Source: Roseiarcus sp963726105 (GTDB lineage: Bacteria; Pseudomonadota; Alphaproteobacteria; Rhizobiales; Beijerinckiaceae). From it: 64,000 bases of DNA. The DNA is taken from assembly GCA_963726105.1 (NCBI GenBank), contig CAVSBJ010000008.1:1-64000 (forward strand), in the 5' to 3' direction. Below, one piece after another: positions 43,864 to 53,216 of this stretch. Positions within the stretch are counted from its first letter, which is position 1, and every line of letters starts with the position of its first letter. The notes under the pieces are model-generated. The model was not told the origin of the DNA. It did no database searches and saw only the letters and a program-made list of their open reading frames with translations. The position numbers and the translations under genes were made by a program.

Positions 43864-44037
43864 CCCGAATGATCCTTGCGCCGTCATGACCGGGTGAACG
43901 ACCCGACCTTGTTATTGCTGGCGAAGTCTAACCCACATGCCTCATGAGCCGCACCGCCAGAGCGGACATAACAGAAATATCGAGCTTGCAAGCCACGGAC
44001 GAGCGCCGTGCAGGAATCGTGCGAGGGGACCTTTGCA

Positions 44038-44916
44038 TCACGTGACACGGCTCGTGTCGCCATCCGCGAGAGCGAGCTCCACGACGTGCAGGCCTGCCGC
44101 CGTCGCGCGCGAAGGAAAGACGCTCTTGAGCCGGTGCTCGTGCACGGGGATGACGCGTTTGTGTTCGCCCCCAACCGCTTTCAACATGTCCGCGCTCGTG
44201 AACATGAGATTCGACTGGCTGCCGGTCGCGAGCCCGATGGGCACAAGCTGAGGATCGTTCTTATCGAGCCCCGTGAGGTTATCGTAGGTGTAGATAAGAT
44301 CGCCTGCGAGGATGAAGGCGTCGCTGCTCTCGCGCGCGCCGTCGTTGCGCACGGTCACGTACATCGAGCCATAGGTGTGAGTGTCCGCGGCCAGATGGAG
44401 GTCTACCGCGGGCAAGACATCCTCAAGGTCGCCGTCGACCACGATCATCCGACCCTCCCGAGCCAGCCGCGTCGCCTTGACGATGTCGGCGGGGTCAGCG
44501 GCGCCGACCAGGAAGCGAAATTCTGGCCCGAGCGTCAGCGCCCACACCCACTTATCGATTTCACGCTTCTGAATATAGAACTTGGCGTTCGGGAACAGAT
44601 CGAGCCCGCCCATGTGGTCGAAATGAGCGTGGGTGATCAAAACAGTCGTGACATCGGCCGGCTTGACCCCGCATTCCGCGAGAACTTCCGACGCCGGATG
44701 CCAGTTTGAAACGCCGTAGAGATCGGCGAGATACTTGCCGTACTCTCTGTGGTCGTAGCCAGTGTCGACGAGGATCACCTGGCCCTGGCCTTTGATCAGC
44801 ACATAGGCGTAGGGCAAATTGCGGATGCCGACATATTGCGGACCATACAGCATAACGCTCTGCGGAAACTTGTTCACCGCAGCATAGTCGAGCACCCAGA
44901 TCGAATATTTGCCCAT
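44038..44916 (-). CDS. metallo-beta-lactamase-fold hydrolase (AHL-lactonase-like)
   Basis: The protein has 292 residues from MGKYSIWVLDYAAVNKFPQS. The zinc motif is VLITHAHFDHMGGLDLF (HxHxDH), with further ligands in LAADTHTYGS, FILAGDLIYTYDN (Asp) and RVIPVHEHRL (His). It resembles quorum-quenching lactonases in layout, but in a catabolic setting it may open a lactone intermediate. It is cotranscribed with the unknown gene upstream (28-base gap). Confidence 0.9.
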   Translation of the reverse strand: MGKYSIWVLDYAAVNKFPQSVMLYGPQYVGIRNLPYAYVLIKGQGQVILVDTGYDHREYGKYLADLYGVSNWHPASEVLAECGVKPADVTTVLITHAHFDHMGGLDLFPNAKFYIQKREIDKWVWALTLGPEFRFLVGAADPADIVKATRLAREGRMIVVDGDLEDVLPAVDLHLAADTHTYGSMYVTVRNDGARESSDAFILAGDLIYTYDNLTGLDKNDPQLVPIGLATGSQSNLMFTSADMLKAVGGEHKRVIPVHEHRLKSVFPSRATAAGLHVVELALADGDTSRVT

Positions 44917-44944
44917 GACGCTCCTCGCCTGTTCGTGGCCTTAT

Positions 44945-45397
44945 TTATCCGGCGAACCCCGCTTCGAAAGGAGCGCGGATGTCATGCATCGCGCAGCACG
45001 CCTGTCTGAAATCGACTGTTTCGAATCCGGGCGTCGACCGTCCGGCGACCCGAAGGTGCCGCTCCGCTTCCTGAATGAAGTGGAACAGCGCGTCGCCTTC
45101 CTTGTCTGTCCTGGACGGAGCCGCCGTGAGCGCGCGCTCAAGCGCGAGAAGCCCTGCGACGAGGTGGCCCCGATGGTGGATCGCGCCCCTTGGCGCGCGC
45201 AGGCGTCTCAGGCCTTCGGCCGCTTCGCGAATGGGTTCGCGAGCGGCCTCGACAGGCTCGTAGTCGACGATTGCGCGGGGGCCGGCGATCGTGCGCTTCA
45301 GCAGGAATCCTGAGAGCTGGATCAGACCTCGACGCAGGAGATCGTGCAGAGGTGCGGCTTCGGAGATGTAGCGCGCGAGCGGGTCGACCTGACTCAA
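44945..45397 (-). CDS. unknown helical protein, first gene of the minus-strand cluster
   Basis: The protein has 150 residues from a TTG at 45397 preceded by GAGGAA. It is helical (SEAAPLHDLLRRGLIQLSGF, REAAEGLRRLRAPRGAIHHR with LVAGLLALERAL) and carries a CC pair (FRQACCAMHDI) near the end. I do not recognise it. Its position, divergent from a second hydrolase and just ahead of the first, suggests a role in the same pathway. Confidence 0.6.
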   Translation of the reverse strand: MSQVDPLARYISEAAPLHDLLRRGLIQLSGFLLKRTIAGPRAIVDYEPVEAAREPIREAAEGLRRLRAPRGAIHHRGHLVAGLLALERALTAAPSRTDKEGDALFHFIQEAERHLRVAGRSTPGFETVDFRQACCAMHDIRAPFEAGFAG

Positions 45398-45612
45398 AGA
45401 GCGCGTTCCTCCATAGCAGTAAGGCCGGCGCTTCGTCTGCGTCGCGCGCCTCGCGCTTCCTTTACGCTAGCAATGATGGCCCTGGTCAGGCATTCGAACC
45501 CGCAGGATAACAGTTATAGCGATTTTAGGCAGTCACTTCATTTCACTTCGCCGGCGGCGGTTGGCAGAGTGCGGTGCAGACCAAAGAGTCGATAGTCTAT
45601 GACCGGGAGGAG

Positions 45613-46503
45613 ATGATGATGGCAAATCCAACGGGCAAGACGGACAAGCAGACGCCGGGTGTCTACAGGCGGCGCATTGGCGACGCGCTGGTCACGACAA
45701 TCAACGATGGATTTCTCGATATCAATTTCGAGATCTTGAGAGGCGCCGGGCTCGAGGATCTGCAAGGGCTGATGCGCAGCGCATTCCGGGATGGCCCTCC
45801 GCGGCTCACGGTCAACGCCTTTGTCATCGAAACCGACCGCAACACGATTCTTGTCGATTCGGGCGGCGGCTCCACCACCGTCTATTCGATGGGGCGTCTC
45901 CCCGACAATCTGCGCGCGGCCGGCTTCAGGCCCGACGACTTCGACACAGTGATCGTGACCCACATCCATCCCGATCACACGAGCGGCCTCCTGGATACGG
46001 AGGGGAAGCCGGCTTTCCCGCGCGCGGAGGTGATCGTGCACGAAGACGAGATCGCTTTCTGGTCGGACAAGACCCTTCGCGACGGCCGGTCGGCCGCGGC
46101 GACGCCCTATCTCGATTCCGCCGACCGGGTCCTAGAAGCTTATCGTGAAAGGTTCCGACCGAGCCGGGGCGGAACGGTTGTCGCCGGGGTGACACAACTG
46201 CCGCTGCCCGGCCATACTCCAGGGCATAGCGGATATCGCCTCGATTCCGCGGGCGAGACCCTTGTGATGTGGGGGGACACCGTGCACGTGCCGGAGATCC
46301 AGATCCCGCGGCCCGAGGTCACCAGCGAGTATGACATCAGCGAACCCCTCGCCGCCGAGAACCGTTTCAAGATTTTCGACTATGTCGCAAAGGAGCGCCT
46401 GCTCGTGACCGGCGGGCACCTCCATCTGCCCGGATTCGCCCATGTCGTCCCAGACGGACGGGGGTTCCAGCTCAGGCCGGAACCCTGGATGGTCGAGATC
46501 TAG
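45613..46503 (+). CDS. metallo-beta-lactamase-fold hydrolase, second subtype
   Basis: The protein has about 296 residues. GGGAGGAG directly precedes three ATGs in a row (45613, 45616, 45619); the third has the best spacing. The zinc motif is VIVTHIHPDHTSGLLD, followed by PLPGHTPGHSGYRLD, VMWGDTVHVPE and TGGHLHLPGF. This PGHTPGH type differs from the lactonase-like pair in the cluster. It is divergent from the 44945–45397 gene; the 215-base gap holds both promoters. Confidence 0.9.
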   Translation: MMMANPTGKTDKQTPGVYRRRIGDALVTTINDGFLDINFEILRGAGLEDLQGLMRSAFRDGPPRLTVNAFVIETDRNTILVDSGGGSTTVYSMGRLPDNLRAAGFRPDDFDTVIVTHIHPDHTSGLLDTEGKPAFPRAEVIVHEDEIAFWSDKTLRDGRSAAATPYLDSADRVLEAYRERFRPSRGGTVVAGVTQLPLPGHTPGHSGYRLDSAGETLVMWGDTVHVPEIQIPRPEVTSEYDISEPLAAENRFKIFDYVAKERLLVTGGHLHLPGFAHVVPDGRGFQLRPEPWMVEI

Positions 46504-46518
46504 TCAGGCCCGAACGGC

Positions 46519-46546
46519 CGCGGGCGGCGGTGGCTGTCTGCCCGCG
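46519..46546. terminator. possible bidirectional terminator hairpin
   Basis: CGCGGGC (46519–46525) pairs with GCCCGCG (46540–46546) around a 14-base loop. It lies in the 51-base gap between two converging genes. No T-run follows on either strand, so the role is uncertain. Confidence 0.3.
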
Positions 46547-46554
46547 CCAGAATC

Positions 46555-47718
46555 TCAGTCCTTGACCTCGACCCACTGCTTGCTGGCGGCGTCATATTTG
46601 ACGAGCGTCAGCTGCTCAGCGTTGATCGTGATGTGGTTCTTCTCCGAGAAGCCGAGATCGCCGGTGATGCCCTTGAACCCCTTGACGGAGTTGAACCCCT
46701 TTTGCAGGTCAGCCGGCTTGGTCGACTTCGTGTCTTTGACCACTTGCGCAAGCATGATGATGCTGTCGTAGCTCGTTTCGGCGAACGGGGTCGGATCGAT
46801 GTTGAATTTCTTCTTGTATTCCTCTCGAAACGCGCTGAGCTCGGGGCTTGGATGGAGATCCGAGGTGAGCACCGCGCTGATCGTGCCGTCGGCAATGTCG
46901 CCGGCCAGCTTCGAGAACGTGTCGTCGGCGTTGGTCTCGTCATTGCCGAAGACCGTGGCGTTGTAGCCGGCAGAGTGCAGGTCCTGCACGAAGGCTGCCT
47001 GGTCCTGCGGGGTCAGCCACGCATCAATGCACTTGATGCCCGCCGCCTTGGCGGCGTTGACCTCGGGCATGAGGCCGGTGGTCGCGCCGGTTGACCAGTT
47101 CTCGGTGATTGTGTGGTCGATTGCGATCTTCTTGCCGGCTTTATCATAGGCAAGCTGAATGCCGTAGAGTCCGCCCTGACCATACGTCGATGGATCGTGC
47201 AGGACGGCGATGCCGTCCGGGCAATGCTTGAGCGCATATTCGCCGATCTTCTCGCCCCAGGCGAAGGTGTTCAGCCCGAAGTCGAAGACCCAGGGATTCG
47301 CCGGCCCGTTCGGTCCTTCGGTGTTGACGGTGAGCCCGCCGTCGTCGACGACGCCGATGGTCGGGAACTTGTGCCGGACCGCGAGCTGCGCCGTGACTGG
47401 ACCAGTGTCCGGCGAGCCGGCGATCGCGATCGCCCCCGCGGCGATGAGCTTCTCGTACAATTGACCGGACACTGTCGCCGACGCGTCGTCGTTGTGAGGG
47501 TCAAGCTTGAACTGGCGGCCAAGCACGCCGCCGGAGGCGTTGACCTTGTCGACCGCCATCTGCGCGCCATTGACGGTCGCGACGCCTGTCGAGCCGTATG
47601 CGCCAGTTGTTCCGGCGATGAGCCCGATGAGGTACGGCTCCCCGGCGGCGCGGGCTGAAGTCTGTGCAGTGGATAATGCGGCGGCGGCGGCGAGCGTCGC
47701 CCCAATGATGGCTTTCAT
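46555..47718 (-). CDS. ABC transporter periplasmic binding protein, branched-chain amino acid (LivJ/LivK) type
   Basis: The protein has 387 residues with a signal peptide (IIGATLAAAAALSTAQTSARA). It matches Peripla_BP_6: PYLIGLIAGTTGAYGSTGVA, NGAQMAVDKVNASGGVLGR, AIAGSPDTGPVTAQLAV and FGNDETNADDTF. Proteins of this type bind amino acids, amides, or aromatic and aliphatic acids. It is divergent from livH and on the other strand from the rest of its transporter. The product of the neighbouring pathway's substrate is the likely ligand; this is inference. Confidence 0.92.
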   Translation of the reverse strand: MKAIIGATLAAAAALSTAQTSARAAGEPYLIGLIAGTTGAYGSTGVATVNGAQMAVDKVNASGGVLGRQFKLDPHNDDASATVSGQLYEKLIAAGAIAIAGSPDTGPVTAQLAVRHKFPTIGVVDDGGLTVNTEGPNGPANPWVFDFGLNTFAWGEKIGEYALKHCPDGIAVLHDPSTYGQGGLYGIQLAYDKAGKKIAIDHTITENWSTGATTGLMPEVNAAKAAGIKCIDAWLTPQDQAAFVQDLHSAGYNATVFGNDETNADDTFSKLAGDIADGTISAVLTSDLHPSPELSAFREEYKKKFNIDPTPFAETSYDSIIMLAQVVKDTKSTKPADLQKGFNSVKGFKGITGDLGFSEKNHITINAEQLTLVKYDAASKQWVEVKD

Positions 47719-48290
47719 GAGCCTGGTTCCTCCCTTGAAGCGTGAGCGGTCTAGGTCGGGCGCGAAACACGATGCGCCTGACGCAGCCCTCCGTCAGCCT
47801 CGTGTTTCCTTGCGCAGATCGGGGGTGTTGTCAAAGTAACGACAACTGGAAAATCAGCGTTTCTGAATCGCCGCGACGCCGCGACTGCTGAAGCAGATGT
47901 GGCGAGGCGCTGACAAACTCACGATAGGCTCAAGGCTTCCTAAGCGCCAAGAATCACTATGCTATTTTGGTCAGGCTAATTCGGCGCGCCGGGAGCGTGC
48001 GCTCGCGCCCAACTTGGCTGGAGGGCTATTCGGTGAAAAGTTGCGCACGTCAGCTTACGCCGTTCCGATGGCGCGCTCATACCTGTTATGTCAGACCTAT
48101 TCATTGCTGCGGCCGCGACTTAGCGGATAGCTACGATGGTCTAGCCGGTGGCGACTCGCCTGCCTTGGGAAACGTGATAGGCTTTGAGCCGACGCTGTCG
48201 GTTCGAAGTCTGTAACGATCCGGATCGCGTCCGACGCGCCGCAAGAGCGCACCGGTGTTATCGTCTCGCGGGACGCCAGGAAACGGACCA
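47719..48290. other. divergent intergenic region between binding protein and livH
   Basis: About 570 bases hold no supported gene. The region must contain the promoters of both transport units. A 20-base palindrome lies near its left end (47827–47846). Short open frames inside (for example 47897–48130) have shadow-like composition and no ribosome site, so I leave them out. Confidence 0.5.
47827..47846. promoter_or_regulatory. operator-like palindrome GTTGTC-N8-GACAAC
   Basis: GTTGTC (47827–47832) and GACAAC (47841–47846) form a perfect 6-base inverted repeat with an 8-base spacer, centred about 118 bases upstream of the binding-protein start. The size fits a dimeric regulator such as a GntR or LysR protein. 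The LysR protein of the nearby cluster is one candidate. Confidence 0.4.
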
Positions 48291-49193
48291 GTGCTGCAGT
48301 TCGTGGTGAGCGGCGTCGCCATTGGGGCCGTCTACGGCCTCATCGGAATGGCGCTGGCCATCACCTTCTATGTCACCCGCATCATCAACTTCGCGCAGGG
48401 GCAGATGATGATGGCGACGGTGATGATAACGGCGGAGGTCTGCGCCGCTGGTTATCCGACATGGGCGGCTGCGCTTCTGGGCCTTGGCTGCGCCTGCGTT
48501 CTCGGCGTGCTTTCATACCTTATCGCCGTTCGACCTATTTTAGCGCTGAACCGGTTCAGTTTTGGCTGGCTTGTCAGCACCTTGGGGTTTGCCGTCATTC
48601 TCGAGAATGCGGCCGCCTATATTTGGGGGCCCACCTCGCAAGCCTTTCCGCCAATGTTGCAGGGCACGAGCTTTCACCTCGCGGACGCGGTGGTGACGGG
48701 TCAGCAGCTGCTGGCGATCGTGACTGGTGCGGTCTTGACCGGGGGCTTCGAGCTGGTGCGGCGCGGCACGCTGTTCGGCAAGATCGGAATGGCCACAGCG
48801 GCCGACCCGGAGATGGCGACTGCCGTTGGCGTCAACACGAACGTTGTCTCGATCATCGCCTTCGCCGCCTCGGCTTTGTACGCGGGTGTGGCCGGCCTCC
48901 TGATCGGGCCGACAACCTTTGCCAATCCTTATCTCGGGGACACGTTCGGCACCTTCGGTTTCATCGCGATGATGATTGGCGGCGGAACCGAAAAACCGAT
49001 CGCGGCCATGTTCGGCGGCCTTTTGCTCGGCGTCTGCGCCGAAGGCGCCAACGCGATGATCAACTCACAAGCCTCCGACTGGTTTCCTTTCATTATCCTC
49101 GTCGTCGTCCTGATCGTCTCGCCGCGCGGTCTGTTCAGTGCAGGAAATCTGTTCCGCTTGCGCGCGCGGGCCGTTGCGTCGGCGGGGGCCTAA
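48291..49193 (+). CDS. livH: branched-chain amino acid type ABC permease (LivH)
   Basis: The protein has 300 residues. The GTG at 48291 follows AGGAAAC and gives the family start VLQFVVSGVAIGAVYGLIGM. An upstream GTG at 48255 is less likely. About eight membrane segments are visible, with NFAQGQMMMATVMITAEV and the conserved IAFAASALYAGVAGLLIGPT loop typical of LivH. It forms the inner-membrane channel with the LivM part of the next gene, which begins 22 bases after its stop. Confidence 0.93.
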   Translation: MLQFVVSGVAIGAVYGLIGMALAITFYVTRIINFAQGQMMMATVMITAEVCAAGYPTWAAALLGLGCACVLGVLSYLIAVRPILALNRFSFGWLVSTLGFAVILENAAAYIWGPTSQAFPPMLQGTSFHLADAVVTGQQLLAIVTGAVLTGGFELVRRGTLFGKIGMATAADPEMATAVGVNTNVVSIIAFAASALYAGVAGLLIGPTTFANPYLGDTFGTFGFIAMMIGGGTEKPIAAMFGGLLLGVCAEGANAMINSQASDWFPFIILVVVLIVSPRGLFSAGNLFRLRARAVASAGA

Positions 49194-49215
49194 GGGAGCC
49201 GTGGAAACGGAGCGC

Positions 49216-51090
49216 ATGGATGCGCCGCGCGCCACGCCCGTTTTGGCCAGCCCGGGACTTAAGCCTCGGCTCAGGACGATCGGCGTCGCTTTGTTCGTCG
49301 CCGCCTATGTCGCGGCGACCGCGTTCGTCGCGCACTCGGACCTCGGCGTCCAAAGCCTCGTGCTGGTCGCGGCGGTGTTCGGCATTCTCGCCATCGGCCT
49401 TGACCTCGTCGCCGGCATGCTGGGCCTTTACTCGCTGGGCCAAGGAGGGTTCTTCGCAATTGGCGCCTATCTCACGACGATCGTCGTGAACAATCTCGGT
49501 TGGAACGCCTTTCTCGTCCTTCTGATCGTGCTCCTGATCGCAGGCCTCATCGGGCTCGCGGTCGGCGCGATGTCGCTGAGGGTCAGCGGGCTCTATTTTG
49601 CCATCACCACCTTCATTTTCACGCTTGTGCTGACGGTGCTGGCGACCGACCTCAAGATCACCGGCGGATTGCAGGGACTGCTCGGCCCCGCCTTTCCGGA
49701 CTTTCCGGGGCGTCTCGAGGCGCTTGGAACGCCAGTGGCCTGGTGCGTTATGCTCGCTCTGCTCCTGTGCGTCGGCTTCGTCTGGAGCATTCGCCAGTCG
49801 CCGCTCTACCCCGTGCTCTTGTCAATTCGGGACGCTGAGCGCTTCGCGGAGGCGGCGGGCGCGCGCACTTCGCTCATCAAGATCGGCGTGTTCGGAGTCT
49901 CCGCCGCTATGGCTGGCGGCGCCGGATGGCTGTTCTCGTTCCTCGGCGTCGTTTCGCCCGGGCAATTCGATTGGGCGGTCTCGCTCAACATTTTGGTCAT
50001 GGTGCTCATCGGCGGCATCAACACGACCTTGGGGCCAGTGATCGGCGCGGCCTTCGTTTCGATGTTCCCTGCGCTCGTCAACATCAATCCCTGGCTGCAG
50101 GAGATGGCCTATGGCGCGCTCTCGATCTTGGCGGTGACCCTGTTGCCGGGCGGCGTGATGAGTCTCGTGAAGCGCGTCGCGGCGTTGGGCGAAGGCGCAG
50201 TGCCGGAGCCAGCCGTCGCCGCCTTCGATCGTGCAGAGGCGCCGGTCGAGGCGAACCTCTTCCGCAAGTTCGCCGGGGGAAGCGCCGGCGCGTCGCAAGC
50301 AGACGTTTCCGAGGTGGAATACGCTGTCGAATGCCGCGGGGTCCAGTTCAGTTATGGGACCGGACTCATGGTCTTGCGCAACGTCGACCTCGCGGTGAGG
50401 CAGGGTGACATCCACGGGCTGATCGGGCCGAATGGATCGGGCAAAAGCACCCTCGCCAATGTGATCGCCGGGCGTTTGCAGCCGCTCGCCGGCGCCACGC
50501 TGATCCAGGGAGTGCGCGTCGACGGCGCTTCACCCAGCAAGCGCGCCGAGCTTGGCATGCGCAGGACGTTTCAGGCCGCCGAACTGGTGCGTGAATTGAC
50601 GCCAATCCAGAATGTGATGGTTGGCCTGTTCAACCTCAAGCCGCGCATCATTTCCCGCGCGCCGATCTGGCCGCTATTGCCTTCCGGCCGGCGCGATATG
50701 GCGTGGATGGAAGGCCGGTCGCGCGAGGCGCTTGAGATGGTTGGCGCAGGCGCGTGGGTCGGACGGGCTGTCGGCGACGTTCCGCATGGCGTGGAGCAAT
50801 TGACCCAGCTCGCGTCCGTCTGCGTCGCGGGCCCGGACATCATTGTTCTTGACGAGCCGGCGACGGGCCTATCGGCGCGCGAGGTCGACCATCTCGCCGA
50901 GATCCTCACCCACCTCAAGGCGCAGGGGGTCACGATGATCATCATCGAGCACCAGACGCGGTTCCTGTTTCCCCTCTGCGATCGGGTGACCGTGCTCAAC
51001 GCCGGCGAAGTGATCCTCACCGGGACGGCGGAGGAGGTGCGCGCGCATCCGGTCGTCCGGCAGGTGTATTTGGGCGAACTGGACGAATGA
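49216..51090 (+). CDS. livMG: fused LivM permease–LivG ATPase
   Basis: The protein has about 624 residues from ATG 49216 (MDAPRATPVLASPGLKPRLR); a GTG at 49201 is an alternative. The first 330 residues are a LivM permease with several membrane segments (LAIGLDLVAGMLGLYSLGQG, LNILVMVLIGGINTTLGPVI). A Pro/Ala-rich linker follows. The last 250 residues are a LivG ATPase: Walker A GPNGSGKST, Walker B DIIVLDEPATGLS and switch His in IIIEHQTRF. The usual LS.GEQ signature reads VPHGVEQLTQLAS, which is degenerate. Confidence 0.92.
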   Translation: MDAPRATPVLASPGLKPRLRTIGVALFVAAYVAATAFVAHSDLGVQSLVLVAAVFGILAIGLDLVAGMLGLYSLGQGGFFAIGAYLTTIVVNNLGWNAFLVLLIVLLIAGLIGLAVGAMSLRVSGLYFAITTFIFTLVLTVLATDLKITGGLQGLLGPAFPDFPGRLEALGTPVAWCVMLALLLCVGFVWSIRQSPLYPVLLSIRDAERFAEAAGARTSLIKIGVFGVSAAMAGGAGWLFSFLGVVSPGQFDWAVSLNILVMVLIGGINTTLGPVIGAAFVSMFPALVNINPWLQEMAYGALSILAVTLLPGGVMSLVKRVAALGEGAVPEPAVAAFDRAEAPVEANLFRKFAGGSAGASQADVSEVEYAVECRGVQFSYGTGLMVLRNVDLAVRQGDIHGLIGPNGSGKSTLANVIAGRLQPLAGATLIQGVRVDGASPSKRAELGMRRTFQAAELVRELTPIQNVMVGLFNLKPRIISRAPIWPLLPSGRRDMAWMEGRSREALEMVGAGAWVGRAVGDVPHGVEQLTQLASVCVAGPDIIVLDEPATGLSAREVDHLAEILTHLKAQGVTMIIIEHQTRFLFPLCDRVTVLNAGEVILTGTAEEVRAHPVVRQVYLGELDE

Positions 51091-51815
51091 TGAACCGGCA
51101 AACCCTGGCGCTCGACGTTGCGGACCTGTCCGCAGGTTATGGCCGCTTCGACGTCGTGCACGATATTGCCCTCAAAGTTGGCGCAGGCGAGGCCGTCGCA
51201 CTTCTTGGACCCAACGGCGCCGGCAAGACGACCGTGCTCAAGGCGATCATGGGCCTGGTCAGTCAGCGCCGCGGTTCGATCCGGGTGGCGGGCGAGGACG
51301 TTTCAGCATTTCCCGCGCATCGCGTGGCGCGCGGCTTTGCGGCGATCGCGCCCGAGGGGCGTAGGCTTTTTCTCGACCAGACCGTCGAGGATAACCTTCT
51401 GCTTGGCGCGCTGCATCTGCGTCGGGATCGCGGACGCCTCCAGGCCTTGTTGAAATCCGTCTATGAGCTGTTTCCCGTTCTTTACGAGTACCGTCGAAGG
51501 CTCTCGTCATATCTCAGCGGCGGCGAGCAGCAGATGGTTGCGATCGGGCGCATGTTGATGAGCGATCCGACGGTCATGTTGCTCGATGAACCCTCGGTGG
51601 CGCTGTCTCCGGTCGCTGTCGGCGTCATGGTGGACGCGCTGCTCAAACTGCGGCGGCGCGGCGCGTCACTCCTGCTGGTCGAGCAGCGTATCGACGTCGC
51701 GGTGCGCGTTTGCGACCGCCTGTACGTGATGACCCACGGGGCCATCGTCGATGAAATGACCCCCGACGACGTCCGCAACGAGGGCCTCTCGATCATCAAC
51801 AAATACCTGGGCTGA
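51087..51815 (+). CDS. livF: branched-chain amino acid type ABC ATPase (LivF)
   Basis: The protein has 242 residues. The start overlaps the fused gene's stop (ATGA). Walker A is GPNGAGKTT, the signature is the full LSGGEQQMVAIGRMLMSDP, Walker B is VMLLDEPSVALS, and the switch His is replaced by Gln in LLVEQRID, as is normal for LivF. It pairs with the ATPase half of the fused subunit. With a canonical signature here and a degenerate one in its partner, the ATP sites may be asymmetric. Confidence 0.94.
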   Translation: MMNRQTLALDVADLSAGYGRFDVVHDIALKVGAGEAVALLGPNGAGKTTVLKAIMGLVSQRRGSIRVAGEDVSAFPAHRVARGFAAIAPEGRRLFLDQTVEDNLLLGALHLRRDRGRLQALLKSVYELFPVLYEYRRRLSSYLSGGEQQMVAIGRMLMSDPTVMLLDEPSVALSPVAVGVMVDALLKLRRRGASLLLVEQRIDVAVRVCDRLYVMTHGAIVDEMTPDDVRNEGLSIINKYLG

Positions 51816-51842
51816 GCGGCCAGCATTACGCCGCCCTGCTGT

Positions 51843-52523
51843 TCACGCGGGCTCCATGCCGTGACGCCGTTTCGCATCAGCAGTTTCCGTAGACGCCAGA
51901 TAGGCTACGAACGTGCGCGCGCCCTCTGGATCGCCCGAATTTATCGACACTCCGGCCGAGAACACGGTTGCGGCCTGAATTTCCGGCGGCAGAGGGCCCA
52001 AGACCTCAATCCCTTGTTGACCGATCAGCTCGCTGAGCTGCTGGAAGCCGAGATCGGCGTCGCCGTTCGCGACCAGCGTCGCCACCGGCACGCCCGGGGG
52101 GGCGATGAGCACGCGCGCCGACGGCACGCCCCACTTTTCGCACAGCGCCTTCAAGTGACCGCCGCTCGGGCCGGTCGAGTAGCAAAGCTTTCGCGCATTC
52201 AGCATCGCCTGCTTGACCGCTTGTTCGCTTGCAATGCTTGGCGGGGCCGAGCCCTTGCGCACCGCAACGCCGATTTCCGATCGCGCGAAGTCCCTTGTTT
52301 CGCTTTTGGCCAGATGGCCTTCGATCTCCAGGCTCGCCATGACTTTCGACGCCAGTATGATGATATCCGTCGCCTCGCCGGCCCGAACTGATTTCGCGGC
52401 TTCGACGCCGCCCATGGGGCGGATTTCGACACGTGTCCCGTGGCGCGCCTTATAGTCGCCGGCGAGATCGGCGAGGATATTCCGGGTCGCCATCGAAGAC
52501 AGGCCCGAGAGCCGGCCGCTCAT
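51843..52523 (-). CDS. ModA-like substrate-binding protein without signal peptide
   Basis: The protein has 226 residues from MSGRLSGLSSMATRNILADL. It has the fold pattern of the molybdate/solute-binding group: DLAGDYKARHGTRVEI, GGVEAAKSVRAGEATDIIIL, KGSAPPSIASEQAVKQAM, CYSTGPSGGHLKAL and GDADLGFQQLSELIGQQGIE. No signal peptide is visible, so it may be a cytoplasmic ligand-binding protein, as in other members of this subgroup. It converges with livF (27-base gap). Confidence 0.8.
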   Translation of the reverse strand: MSGRLSGLSSMATRNILADLAGDYKARHGTRVEIRPMGGVEAAKSVRAGEATDIIILASKVMASLEIEGHLAKSETRDFARSEIGVAVRKGSAPPSIASEQAVKQAMLNARKLCYSTGPSGGHLKALCEKWGVPSARVLIAPPGVPVATLVANGDADLGFQQLSELIGQQGIEVLGPLPPEIQAATVFSAGVSINSGDPEGARTFVAYLASTETADAKRRHGMEPA

Positions 52524-52664
52524 GCGCTTCGCCAGGTCATCACGACAACCGGGAAGACGGCCGTTCGGCGCGCCTGATACATGGAAGCTCGGCTCCTCCC
52601 GCAGATTGACGCTCATGTCGCGGCAGCCCAAACCAGGGTCTGGAACGGGATCCCGGCCATCGAG

Positions 52665-52721
52665 CAAACGCGATTAAACGCGAGTGAAACAACGATAAAC
52701 GCTAGTAAACGCCAGTTAATT
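52665..52721. repeat. about 10-bp tandem repeat array, (C/T)AAACGC units
   Basis: Units start at 52665 (CAAACGC), 52675 (TAAACGC), 52685 (TGAAACA), 52696 (TAAACGC) and 52706 (TAAACGC), followed by a partial unit. The period of about 10 bases matches the DNA helix, so all units face the same side. The sequence GCGATTAAAC also occurs at about 10059, next to the integrase, so it may be a recombinase arm site or a protein array. Confidence 0.5.
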
Positions 52722-53216
52722 TGCTAGCGCTTATCTTTTGGAATCGAGACTTTTCAGTGTCTTACGGTCGATACAAACAAAACCAATCGGTCCCGGTCTT
52801 ACCGCTGCGATTCCGGAAACCTGAAATGCGAGGCGTCGGGCCGGCGATTGGGAAAAGTATGCCATCGATACCCGGAATGGGCAAGAAAATGCAGAATTCT
52901 CGATTCAGGCGGCGCCCGGAGGATGGCGCCCGAGCCGCTCCGCCATTGGCGCATGTAGTCAACGGGCGGCGTCGCCCGTGCTACCGGTGAAAGCGGGCAT
53001 TAGCTAGGCTTTAGCAATTCTGGATTGCCGTTTCCGCAGGAATGACGAAGGCCGGATAGGATTCCGCGTGCAAGCGCGTTCCTACGCGAACGGACGGTTC
53101 GTACCGACCGGGCCCGTCCCGGCAGAGAAGGGCCTTGAACCGCTGGCGCCCGCGCCGATCATTCACTAATGAGGCGCGCGCCGCTTTTCCGGCGCGATGA
53201 TGCGCCGAGCGACCTT
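52722..53216. other. gene-free stretch with a REP-like element
   Basis: No supported gene. The segment CAATTCTGGATTGCCG...AGGAATGACG (about 53008–53047) resembles a decayed REP-type palindrome common between genes in Hyphomicrobiales. A small hairpin CGGGCG/CGCCCG lies near 52963–52978. The ATG at 53217 starts the next gene; a frame open from 53169 has no better ribosome site. Confidence 0.4.
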
